Origin: Orbilia blumenaviensis
Taxonomy: Eukaryota; Ascomycota; Orbiliomycetes; Orbiliales; Orbiliaceae
Direction: 5' to 3'
Length of the DNA stretch: 64,000 bases
NCBI GenBank assembly: GCA_036872755.1
Contig: JAVHNS010000001.1
Coordinates: forward strand, 3,534,001 to 3,598,000
Shown: in pieces, positions 23,764 through 33,055 of the stretch
How positions within the stretch are numbered: the first letter of the stretch is position 1
Layout: each line of letters begins with the position of its first letter
Notes under the pieces: model-generated
The model's input: the letters and a program-made list of their open reading frames with translations, nothing else
The model's database searches: none
What the model was told of the DNA's origin: nothing
Position numbers and translations under genes: made by a program

Positions 23764-24427
23764 GGATATTGATTGATCGATTTAATTGATTGAGCGATCG
23801 ATTGGGAAAAGTTGTGGGCCGGGGGGGGTATGGGTGTGTATTTATATATAGCTCGTGGTACCAGTACGTATACTGTATCAGGACAATTAAAATCCAAGCG
23901 TGAGTTTGTGACGACGTATACAAGATTGAATTTCCTTCCCTTGGTCCTTGGTCCTTGGAACGGTTAACGTTGGGGTCTGTCTGTCGGTTTTGATTAATAC
24001 CTATTCCTTTAGCAGGCTGTCGCAGGCAGTGGTTGGTTTAGTGGATCTTCGCTTGCCAAACCGAGTTTGTTAGAAAGGCTAGTCGGCGAGGTAATGCAAG
24101 GCGAAGCACTATACACCAGGAAGCAAAGTCTGGAGTATGTTTCGAAGTGCTGATTGACTTTAATGCCGAATCAAAAAATCTATTTGATGGTGGTGATGAT
24201 AATGGTGATTGAGTCTCCTGACAGGGGGGGTTTTCTTAGGAACTACTAAGGTACCTTCTGAGGGAGAGTGGATTGTATTTATATGTATATCGGAAGCAGG
24301 CCGGGAGCCGGAGCCAGCTAGCCAGGAGGAAGAGTCCGGAAGTTGCAGATAGCAAGCAGGAGAGAGACTGTCCAAAAAGAGAACCCGAGAGAGGCCGAAA
24401 GAGCCCGAAATAAAGAGATCGAGAGAG

Positions 24428-24509
24428 AATCAGAATCAGAATCAGAATCAGAAGTGAGGCGAGGCGGTGTCGGTCGGTCGGTCGGTCAGGTCAGGTCAGG
24501 TCAGGTCAG
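24428..24509. repeat. Compound microsatellite AATCAG / CGGT / GTCAG
   Basis: Three different perfect tandem repeats within 82 nt: four copies of AATCAG (24428-24452), four of CGGT (24471-24487) and about five of GTCAG (24484-24509). Confidence 0.95.
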
Positions 24510-26721
24510 CCCGCAGTAATCGTAATCGAGCTAGCCAGTGCGGTCAAACTAAGCGATATTAAAAGCATTCGATCTCTACGTCACAGGATAGCTGACTGAT
24601 GCAATGTTGAGGTATCTTTCACTACACCGGTTGCTTGGTTGGTATGTGAGGAATATAGGGATGGATGTCAGGAGTATAAGGATATCAGAACGACTAGAAG
24701 CTAGAAGTACCTGCTTAAGTATTTGAGTAAGTACTTGGGTAGTCGTAATACAAGATTTTAGAGAGGAGATCGGTTTATATTTTATGGGAGGAGGCTGGGG
24801 GAGGGATCCGGGAAAGTTTATTAAGTTTGGCAGATGAAGTGAATTTCTTCAGGAAAAAAGCCTCGTCGGTCCGTTCGTTCTTGAGCTTGTTATCATGAGG
24901 GTTACTACTACACTTATAATTATAAATGCGAGACCCATCATCATGCATCACGTAATCCAAAAAGCCCAGTCCAGTACTAGTACTATCGTAGATACATGCT
25001 TAGTACATACGTTAGTGTACCCTGATTCCGACGACATCGCTAAAAGAAACCCGGATTCTCATTCCCATTTTCAACCGCTTCGAATGACATCTTACTAGTA
25101 CCAAGAAGTCAATTCCTCCATTCCTTTTGGTCCATGGTGCCTGCTACTTTATCGGCCCTAAGGCCCTCCACAACCCCCCGTGGCCTAGAAAGTGGCTGCT
25201 TGCTAGTCCGAAAAACGGACAGCGAATGCGGTATTACAGTGCACTATTATATTACATGATAGATACGAGCTCGAGGATCCCCCAAAAAGATAGAACTGTC
25301 ATATCGGTTGGGCGTTGGGGCTCCATGTGACCAAAAAAAAGTTGTGAGATTGTGATGCCCGATGCATTTGGCAGAGTATCCTGATCAGATAGTCTCGAGG
25401 CCGGACGGTCGGTCGTCTGCCGGCCCAAGTCTAGTAATATAATCCTAGGGGGGGCTAACTATCCTTTTCCCTTCCTGCAGGACCGTCGAATCGAGCATAG
25501 CTGGCAGAGATGTCACGATATATCGGGTCAGGGGTCCAATGCAAGTTTTCTTGAAAGGAGGGGTAGCCGGTTGGCGGGCACAGCCGAACCTGACAAGAGA
25601 TCTAGATCCTAATTTATCGGGGTGCATTTCGTCGGGAGATTGTGGTATCGATTGTGAACTTTTTTTGTATCAAATATTAACATATGGTTTTGCCATTGAA
25701 CGACCAGTGCGTCTGTTTAATTCAACTGGTATCAACTTGTCAATCATTATTTTCATTGCATGGTGGTGATATCATTTCGGGGCAAGCGGTATCGTTTTAG
25801 TTCGGTCCTACAAGTATATCGCTCCGAGCCAGCTGCCCCACCACTAGCTCTCTATCAAAGGAGGGGTCACCTGCAAACGAAAAAAAAAAAGAAGACAGAA
25901 CCTCAACATGTGCAACTGTGCAGCAAATACAACCTCGTAATATATATCTCTCGCTTTCACAAGGCCTATAGGAAAAAGGCCAGGGGGAAACAGACCCAAA
26001 ATCCGAACCTTACAGACAGAGAACGTCCAAGCTTAGGTTTTTCTTGTTTGCTTCAGACGCAAGCTAGGGCCAATGGCAGCTTTGTCCAGGCTAACCAGAA
26101 GCAAGGGTTCCCTTAACATTGGCTGCTTATCAGCTCCATATCCTGTTCGCAGATGCGGAATACCTTTCCCTCTTCCTTTTCTTCTTCCGCATGGTCTCAC
26201 GACATTCATTTTTCTTTTCTTTATGTTTTTTTTTTTTTTTCTTCTTACTTTTCAATTTTCTTTCTTTCTTTCGTCCCGTCCTCAGCTGGCAGGGGTCTAT
26301 CGATCGGAATCATCACCTAATCACCCCACACTGGCAATGCACTGTTTTCGGGAACACACGTCTAGCCAAGCAAGCTTCTTTGTCATTTTTTGTATCATTA
26401 CACATGACGATGGAGTCGTTAGAGAGATATATAAGGGCGGGAGGGAAAAGGCGGGGTGCGAGGGTATGAGATCGGCTTTTAAATTATTGGAAGCCAGGCA
26501 CAAGAAAAGAAAAGTAAAAAAGAAAAATGATGGTAGAAGCGAGCTCGGTAAAAAGGAAATGATGGATGAACACCCCCGCAAGTGCCATAATGAGCAGACC
26601 AAAAAAATCGATTATACGTAGAAAACGAATACCTCTTTCATCCTAAGAGGCCTCGTAATGGGAAAAAATGTACACAGCAGAAACCTAGTAAAAAAACGAA
26701 ACACGCGAGAGCCGACAGTTA

Positions 26722-27897
26722 CTACCAGCCGGCTTCCGGAGCAGCAGTGGGAGCAGCTGCAGGCGGCTGAGGTGGCTGTTCGTAGGTTTCCGCTGGTGCG
26801 GCGGCGGCCTCTTCGGTTGGTGGTGGGATGTTGGCGGCTGGCTTGGCGGTGTAGTCTTGCGAGTTTGGAGCAAGGACTGGCTGTTCTTCCTTTGGCTCGA
26901 TGATGGTGACGGTATCTGGGAGGGACTTGTTGGGGCCAGCCTTGCCATCTGGGTCAGAACCGCGCATAATCTTGACCTTGATACCGAGGACACCCTGACG
27001 GAGGAGAACGTGACGGGTAGCAGAGTCAATGAAGTCACGGACTGGCTGACCGGAGTGGATCATGAAACCATCCTACAAAAAACATCCATATTAGCTAATA
27101 CCATCCCAAATTTTTTTAGTATCGATATATATCGAGATCCAATGCATACAGTGAACTTCATCGACTTGGCACGAGCAGCCCTCAACTTTCCGGAGACAAC
27201 GACTTCGCAACCCTTAGCGCCAGACTCCATGATGAATCTGAGAACACCATAGCAAGCTCTTCGGACGGCCAAACCGTTCAAGAGCTTGTATCGGAGGGAC
27301 TCGCACTGAGCGACAGCGCAGAGACCTCTGTTCTGGACCTTGGCGGCATATAGGGAGACAGAGTTTTCTGGGAACTTGAATCGCTTCTGGATCAACGAGG
27401 TAAGCTCGCGGATTCTGCGACCCTGCTCTCCGAGAACCTCCTGGGTGTGGGTAGCACGGATGACTGTGATAGTATTCGAATTAGCAATCCGCCATTCTAT
27501 CTTTTGAAGGACCCAGCTACACAGTCTTCTATAACATGGCTGGCAGCATTTCGTTGGAGCATCGGATTGTAATAGGTGGACATACTGATATCGGTGACAG
27601 TTGGAGTAACTCGGACTTCGACACCGGAGTAACCTTCCTCAGCCAATTCCCTGGTGAAGAATTCGTTCAATTCGGCGTAGAAAACACCATCGGCGACGGC
27701 CTTTCTTCTCTTGGAGATACTGTATATCCATAAATCCTCTCGTCAGCGCTCTCAATTCCCAGAAATCCCACTATATCACAACTATCTCTATATCCAAAAT
27801 ATCCAACACTACACAACTATCTATATTTCCCAACCAGAAATCCATAATTTCGAAATAAGGGTTTATCGGGGAGCACTAACGCGGTAGTAGTAGCCAT
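26722..27897 (-). CDS. RPS3: 40S ribosomal protein S3 (uS3)
   Basis: Four coding exons, 27881-27897 (17 nt), 27586-27719, 27150-27463 and 26722-27072, separated by introns of 161, 122 and 77 nt with canonical ends. The joined frame is 271 aa beginning [20 protein letters not shown]. The N-terminal type II KH domain and the C-terminal S3 domain are both intact ([56 protein letters not shown]). The tail is a Pro/Ala-rich extension (residues about 225-271). S3 sits at the mRNA entry channel of the small subunit and has an apurinic lyase activity in some species. It is transcribed divergently from KRI1, with 391 nt between start codons. Confidence 0.97.
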
Positions 27898-28079
27898 GTT
27901 GGATGATTTGATGGAGCTGGATTGATTGCTCGTGAGTGTCGACGGGGTGCGTTTGTTTGTTTGGAGGGGGTGATGTCGAGATCTAATGGGTCGTCGTCGT
28001 CCTACTGTTGAAGCTGCAATGCCTGTCCGAGAAAAATTCCAAGCTGGGTTTGGTTGGGTGAGGGCTTTGCTGTGTGGAA

Positions 28080-28088
28080 GCCCTAATC
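28080..28088 (+). promoter_or_regulatory. Telobox-like element GCCCTAATC
   Basis: A CCCTAA core like the site used by Tbf1-type factors at ribosomal protein genes of several ascomycetes. The identical 9-mer recurs at 31857 before RPS7. It lies about 183 nt upstream of the RPS3 start. Confidence 0.5.
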
Positions 28089-28145
28089 TCGCTTTATTCC
28101 CGAAGTAGCAATCTAAGCGATTAAATAGACAAACAATATTCAGAT

Positions 28146-28151
28146 CACGTG
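28146..28151. promoter_or_regulatory. CACGTG element before KRI1 and RPS3
   Basis: ATCACGTGTAG lies 138 nt upstream of the KRI1 ATG. It is a candidate Cbf1-type site. The same hexamer occurs in the RPS7 promoter. Confidence 0.45.
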
Positions 28152-28288
28152 TAGAAAATGCGGCTTAAAATTATTAGCGTGTTTTTGGGGCGACAGGCGA
28201 CTGAAAATTTGCGGTCGCACTTGCAGGCATCCAGCTTCATTTCTCGAACATCTCTAAAACTTCATCACCAACCTTCTTTTTACCCATC

Positions 28289-30301
28289 ATGGCACGAAAA
28301 AAGTCTGCAGCAGCCAAATCCCGTGAGGCTAATGGCGATGCTCATCCTAAAGATACAATTCACTCAAAGGCAGTGCTAGACTTCGACTCGGACAGCGAAG
28401 CTGAGAGTGCACCTCAAGCCACTGCCTCGAAGAAACGAAAGGCTACCGACGATACCGAGGAGTCCGGATTCAAGATCAATGCCGAGTACGCTAGACGGTT
28501 CGAACATAATAAGAAGCGAGAGGAATTACACCGACTAGAGGAAAAATATGGCAAATCTGCTTCAAAGCGCCGAAAAACTGATGGCTCGGACAACGACTCC
28601 CTTGCATCGTCCGATGAATCATCCTCTTCGTCTGAAGATGAGGATGAGTTCGGCGAGCTGGTTACAAACGATATTGATGCCCAGATCAAGGCGACAATAA
28701 ATGCTATCCGATCGAAGGACCCGCGGGTATACGATGCAGAAGCTAAATTCTTTGATGAAGACATGGAAGGCGGCGAGGACGATAAGACACCAAAGGAGAA
28801 GAGCATGACCCTGAAGCAGTACCACCAAAAGAATATTATGGAGGGATATACAGGTGGCGAAGATGAAGACGCGCCGCCGAGGACTTACATTGAAGAACAG
28901 GAGCACCTTAAGCGAACGGTTGTCGGCGAGATGCACGCTGCCGTTGAGGGATCAGACGACGACGAAGAAGCAGACTTTTTGATCCGCAAACCAAAGGAAC
29001 CAGAAGCTGATCAAGAGGAAACGACCGATATCGCACTCCCAGAAGACCCCGAAGCGGACCCGGAGAAGTTTTTGGACGTCTTCTTTACAACTAAAGCATG
29101 GGTTCCAAAGGGTGCTGCTGCCAACCTCCCATTTGAATCGGATGATGAAGAGGAGGAAGATGCGGCAGAGGAATTCGAGCAGATGTATAATATGAGGTTC
29201 GAAGATCCAACTATCGCTGATCGGTCGAAGATCATTACACACGCCAGAGATATCGCGAAACAGAAGTCGCTAAGAAGGGAAGAGAAGAGTAAAAGGAAGA
29301 AGGCAAGAGACGAAAAGAAGGCGCGGAAGGAAAGGGAGGAGGAGGAGAAAAATACCGAGAAGAATCGGCTCAGGAAACTGAGGGTCGAGGAGATGGAGAA
29401 GAAGATCAAGATGGTTAGGGAAGCTGGTGGCTTAGAGATTGAAGTCGGAGCCGAGACTGTTGATGATAAGTGGAAGAAGTTCCTTGACGATGCCTGGGAG
29501 GATGAAGGCTGGGACAAACAAATGGGGGACCTCTACGGCGACAAATACTACGAGGAAGAAGACCTTAAGAACAACGGCGGTGATGACGATGAAGAAGAGG
29601 AAGATGACGAGGACAACAAAGGCAAGAAATCGAAGCCGAAAAAGCCAACATGGGATGACGATATCGATATCGACGATCTTGTCCCTGACTTCAAAGCAGA
29701 CGAGTCTATGTCCGATGCTGAAGAAGGAGGCGTCGCACTCGAAGAACCGATTGTCGCAGAATCCTCGTCTGCGGCGGAGAAATCAAAGAAGGGCCCTAAG
29801 AAGGACAAACGGGCAGACAGGCTGCTCCGCGCTCAAATCGAATCATATGTCGATGACAAAATGCCGCTTTCTCTACCTGGTCCTTCGAAGGGTACCGCGG
29901 CGTCCTTCAGATACCGCGAGGTTACGCCCGAATCTTTCCAGCTTACACCAACGGATATCCTGTTCGCAGCCGACAAACAGCTGAATACCTATGCCGGGCT
30001 AAAGAAATTGGCGGCATACAGGGACGACGCAAAGAAACTGAAGGATAGAAAGAGATACGCGAAGAATAAGGGATTTAAGCTAAGAGAATGGAGGAAGGAG
30101 GTATTCGGAAAATCCGAAATCAACTGGGAAGAACTGAACGGGGGTATAAAAGGAGATAAATCGGCTAAGAAGGGTAAGAAAGAGAAGAGCGAGAAGCCAA
30201 AGGCTGATGCTAGCGACGGGGGTGCAGCTGCCACAGAGAAGAAGAAGAAGCGAAGAAGAAAGAACAAGGGTACAAAGGAAGCTGCTGAAACTGAGGCCTA
30301 A
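28289..30301 (+). CDS. KRI1: Ribosome biogenesis protein Kri1
   Basis: Single exon, 670 aa. The N-terminal Kri1 signature is at residues 62-88 (KINAEYARRFEHNKKREELH). The Kri1_C domain is near residues 548-615, with FRYREVTPESFQLTPTDILF, ADKQLNTYAGLKKLAAYRD and the following KLREWRKEVFG. Between them are long acidic (EDEE, DDEEEED) and basic coiled segments, and the protein ends in a Lys-rich nucleolar-type tail (KKKKRRRKNKG). In yeast Kri1 acts with Krr1 in the nucleolus in early 40S pre-ribosome assembly. It shares its promoter with RPS3, which suits co-regulation of ribosome production. The start is the ATG in ACCCATCATGGCA. Confidence 0.95.
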   Translation: MARKKSAAAKSREANGDAHPKDTIHSKAVLDFDSDSEAESAPQATASKKRKATDDTEESGFKINAEYARRFEHNKKREELHRLEEKYGKSASKRRKTDGSDNDSLASSDESSSSSEDEDEFGELVTNDIDAQIKATINAIRSKDPRVYDAEAKFFDEDMEGGEDDKTPKEKSMTLKQYHQKNIMEGYTGGEDEDAPPRTYIEEQEHLKRTVVGEMHAAVEGSDDDEEADFLIRKPKEPEADQEETTDIALPEDPEADPEKFLDVFFTTKAWVPKGAAANLPFESDDEEEEDAAEEFEQMYNMRFEDPTIADRSKIITHARDIAKQKSLRREEKSKRKKARDEKKARKEREEEEKNTEKNRLRKLRVEEMEKKIKMVREAGGLEIEVGAETVDDKWKKFLDDAWEDEGWDKQMGDLYGDKYYEEEDLKNNGGDDDEEEEDDEDNKGKKSKPKKPTWDDDIDIDDLVPDFKADESMSDAEEGGVALEEPIVAESSSAAEKSKKGPKKDKRADRLLRAQIESYVDDKMPLSLPGPSKGTAASFRYREVTPESFQLTPTDILFAADKQLNTYAGLKKLAAYRDDAKKLKDRKRYAKNKGFKLREWRKEVFGKSEINWEELNGGIKGDKSAKKGKKEKSEKPKADASDGGAAATEKKKKRRRKNKGTKEAAETEA

Positions 30302-30668
30302 GCGAAGACTACAATATCTTTTACCTACTTAAATGCTTGGCTACCTTGTAATATATATATAGTGTAAGCTTATCTGAGTCTAAAAAGCGAACGCCTTGCG
30401 CACAGGGAATCAAAGACTTGGTTCTTTGCCTTTCATTCACAATTCATTCGATCACTAGTTTACAAGAAGGTAGTATTACACAAAAAAAGCATCCCATGCA
30501 ACGTGCGCAACTTAGCAACAACTCTCACGAACGTCATTTGATGGCTGATTCCTCGTATAAAGAGAGAAAAGTACGTTCGCGGAGCCCAAAGTAACCTCAA
30601 CTCCTCAAATTATTGAAAGGAAGCGCAGAAATCAGAGCAAAACCCGCTCGAGAAATTTCACAGAGAAC
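30302..30668. other. Convergent 3' region between KRI1 and the Pro/Thr-rich gene
   Basis: A 367-nt spacer between two converging stop codons. It includes GTAATATATATATAGTG near 30347, a plausible polyadenylation-associated AT element for KRI1. No gene was seen. Confidence 0.5.
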
Positions 30669-31475
30669 TTATTTCCCCTCTCCAACCATCCATTCGTTAA
30701 ACTTGTCAACCGCCTTTGATACCTTACCAAGGATACCCTCTTCTCTCTGCGGTTCGTGGCTTGGGGGGACATATTGATCCGAGTTTAGACGTTGCTGGTA
30801 CCCACCCGGCATCGGTGCGACTTCACTGCTTCGCCTTATAGCACTTGGGTAATTGTGGTACGATGTCGTAGTCGCAGTAGCAGTGTAGGATGGGATTGGT
30901 TGCCCACGCATGGTCACTTCTGGTGGACCGTATGTAGTCTGTACTGGAGGTGCAGTAGGGGGCATATCAAAGGAAGATCCAGTTACTGGTGTGGATGTAG
31001 AGTATGCTCCCGAAGTTCTAATTGGGAGTCTAGGTACAACAGCCGGCTGAGGATCTGCTGGTGACTGTGGAGATTGGATGGTACTTGGGGATGTTGGGGT
31101 TGGAACAGCACCTGGCTGTGGAGCGGGTGGGTCTGTGAGGTTTACCGTTGTGGTTGTGGCTGTAGTTCTTGTAGGCATAGTATCGTCGTCCAAAGAGTCA
31201 AGAGTATCCGTCGCAGTGGTCGAAGGTGGCATTTCTGTCAGGTTGTTAATTGTAGAAGTGGGAGCAGCAGGACGAGATGCTGGCTCGGCGGGCGGAGGGT
31301 ATACCGAGTCCGAAGCTGTATATGCTGGGGACTCTGGTAGTGGGTTGGGGTTTGAGGCCGGGAGATTGGGTTTTGGAGATGACGAAGTATGATTCTCGGT
31401 AGACGAGCCTTCTGGAAGGGCAGTAGACGGAGTTACGCCGGATGCTTTGGCAGCAGTAGTAGAAGAGTCGGTCAT
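30669..31475 (-). CDS. Pro/Ser/Thr-rich disordered protein, unknown function
   Basis: Single exon of 268 aa from the ATG at 31475 (MTDSSTTAAKASG). Nearly all of it is low-complexity Pro, Ser, Thr and Ala (for example PPSTTATDTLDSLDDD and TTATTTTVNLTDPPAPQPG), with no hydrophobic helix and no recognised domain. The last 25 residues (EEGILGKVSKAVDKFNEWMV) form a likely amphipathic helix and are the only ordered-looking part. The same frame is open for 40 codons further upstream, but that part is T-rich and resembles a pyrimidine-rich leader, so I use the internal ATG. It is divergent from RPS7. Confidence 0.65.
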   Translation of the reverse strand: MTDSSTTAAKASGVTPSTALPEGSSTENHTSSSPKPNLPASNPNPLPESPAYTASDSVYPPPAEPASRPAAPTSTINNLTEMPPSTTATDTLDSLDDDTMPTRTTATTTTVNLTDPPAPQPGAVPTPTSPSTIQSPQSPADPQPAVVPRLPIRTSGAYSTSTPVTGSSFDMPPTAPPVQTTYGPPEVTMRGQPIPSYTATATTTSYHNYPSAIRRSSEVAPMPGGYQQRLNSDQYVPPSHEPQREEGILGKVSKAVDKFNEWMVGEGK

Positions 31476-31820
31476 GATGATGCTTCGGTATGATGAATTT
31501 ACAGAGGAAGAAGAAGGGAAAAGAAGAAGATAATAAGGGAAGAAAAACAGGATTATGTTTTTCGGTGGCGACTTCAGGCAATATGCGAAGTGCAATGGTG
31601 TTACGATGCGATGCTCTTTGCATGCGTGCGACTACATTGCTAAGCTTAACGGCAGCGGACTGGGATGGTTGGAGAATGTGTTGGAATGTTGTGTGACGTA
31701 GGCCTTTGGCCATTCTTCGACCAGGGATCCCTGTTATTCTGGTCTCGTTGGTGCTATTCCCTTCTGAGTTGCAGAACCAGCTCTTGGCAACACTCCAACA
31801 CGAAAACGGACAGACTCTCG

Positions 31821-31826
31821 CACGTG
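31821..31826. promoter_or_regulatory. CACGTG element of the RPS7 promoter
   Basis: CACGTGAT, 235 nt upstream of the RPS7 start and 31 nt from the telobox-like element. Confidence 0.45.
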
Positions 31827-31856
31827 ATATCATAACGGTCACATGATCTAGGTCTT

Positions 31857-31865
31857 GCCCTAATC
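31857..31865 (+). promoter_or_regulatory. Telobox-like element GCCCTAATC of the RPS7 promoter
   Basis: Exact copy of the 9-mer at 28080, about 196 nt upstream of the RPS7 ATG. Confidence 0.5.
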
Positions 31866-32060
31866 ACCTGACGGTGTTGTGTGTTTTGGGCAAGCGAACC
31901 AACAAAGACGAATTTTGGAGGCTAAGCAACCTCAAGCCCAAGCAGCCAGACCTCGACGACATTCGACGACCTTTTCGACTATCTCCAACCACCTCATCCC
32001 ACCTCCTATACCCCCCTACACGTCGACATCCTAGCTATCACCAGCTACAGATCGTTCAAC

Positions 32061-33055
32061 ATGGCCGCCCCAAATTCTAAGATTTACGTTAGTCTTTCCT
32101 CTCGCCGACAACCTTCAATTTTTGAAGATTTTGAAAAATCAGACGATGGAAAAAAATTGTCATGGTGGATTATTTGAAGGGAGGGAAACCGCGACGGGGC
32201 ATATTGGCTAACTGGATTATTTTCGACTTCGTATAGCCCTCCTCTGAAAGCTTCGCCAAACCAAATGAGATCGAACTCCAGGTCTCCCAGGCCTTGCTCG
32301 ACCTCGAGACCAACGCTGAGCTCAAGGCCGCCCTGAGGCCACTCCAGATTCAGTCTGCTAAGGAGGTTAGTTGCCAATATCACATCCGACATCATCTGCT
32401 AGGAAGAATGGGATTAGGATGAATAGGGAAGAGATTGGCTGAGGAAGATTACGAAAATGAATAAAGGACGCGGGGAAATATGAACGTTGTATGGGGTAGT
32501 GGGGAACACGATATATGAATTGGAGGCTGATGCGAATACTTTGGTTGTTACAGCTCGAAATCGGACAAGGAAAGAAGGCCATTGTCATCTTCGTTCCTAT
32601 CCCATTACTACAGAACTTCCACAAGATCCAGCAGAGGTACGTCAACTATCCAAATAATATCCCTGTCGCTCAAATTGCAACATGCTAACAAATATATTAT
32701 CTTCAGACTCACTCGTGAGCTTGAGAAGAAGTTCTCTGACCGCAACGTTGTCTTCATTGCTCAGCGCCGTATCCTCCCTAAGCCTGGTCGTCGCAGCCGT
32801 GTCACCCAGAAGCGCCCAAGGTCGAGAACACTCTCCTCCGTTCACGAGAAGATCCTTGAGGACCTTGTCTACCCCACTGAGATCGTTGGCCGACGTATCC
32901 GTACGAAGGAAGACGGCTCGAAAGTCATGAAAGTCCTCCTCGACCCCAAGGATGTCGGAGGTTTAGACTGGAAGATTGAGGGTTTCGCAGAGGTCTACAA
33001 GAAGTTGACCGGAAAGAGCGTCGTCTTTGAGTTCCCCGTCCAGAGCGAATTTTAA
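32061..33055 (+). CDS. RPS7: 40S ribosomal protein S7 (eS7)
   Basis: Four coding exons, 32061-32087, 32237-32365, 32554-32636 and 32707-33055, with introns of 149, 188 and 70 nt (donors GTTAGT, GTTAGT, GTACGT, all AG-ended). The product is 195 aa, starting [20 protein letters not shown] and ending [11 protein letters not shown]. Family motifs are [58 protein letters not shown] and [20 protein letters not shown]. Length is essentially that of other eukaryotic S7 proteins. It is a component of the 40S subunit and also needed for small-subunit processing. The introns were searched for snoRNA boxes and none was convincing. Confidence 0.97.

Larger units (their letters stand above)
23246..26721. 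other. Gene-free spacer with microsatellites
   Basis: About 3.5 kb between the Yippee gene and the 3' end of RPS3. It contains the GGACA, AATCAG, CGGT and GTCAG tandem repeats listed separately, and a T-run with TTTCTTTC stretches near 26225-26275. A 182-codon plus frame at 26073-26621 is T-rich and shows no domain, so it was not called. Confidence 0.5.
27898..28288. promoter_or_regulatory. Shared bidirectional promoter of RPS3 and KRI1
   Basis: A 391-nt spacer between the start codons of two ribosome-related genes. It holds GCCCTAATC at 28080-28088 and CACGTG at 28146-28151. TTTGTTTGTTTGG near 27952-27964 lies in the RPS3 leader. Confidence 0.7.
31476..32060. promoter_or_regulatory. Divergent promoter of the Pro/Thr-rich gene and RPS7
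   Basis: A 585-nt spacer with CACGTGAT at 31821-31828 and GCCCTAATC at 31857-31865, the same pair as in the RPS3/KRI1 promoter. A minus-strand coding-like stretch (MAKGLRHTTFQHILQ at about 31713) lies here but could not be closed into a model. Confidence 0.6.

Noticed and set aside
26073..26621. 182-codon plus-strand frame
   Set aside because: Dominated by a T-run encoding Phe/Leu and by A-rich codons. Looks like non-coding DNA between two genes.
30669..31595. Longer start for the Pro/Thr-rich protein (308 aa)
   Set aside because: The extra N-terminal 40 residues come from a T/C-rich leader, and the internal ATG at 31475 starts the typical composition.
31246..31842. 198-codon minus-strand frame overlapping the Pro/Thr-rich gene
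   Set aside because: Most of it is out of frame with the called protein and carries leader-type pyrimidine-rich sequence. Only its first third is mentioned as a possible upstream ORF.
32088..32706. snoRNA genes in RPS7 introns
   Set aside because: Only isolated CTGA and TGATG words occur. No paired C and D boxes with terminal stem or H/ACA fold was seen.
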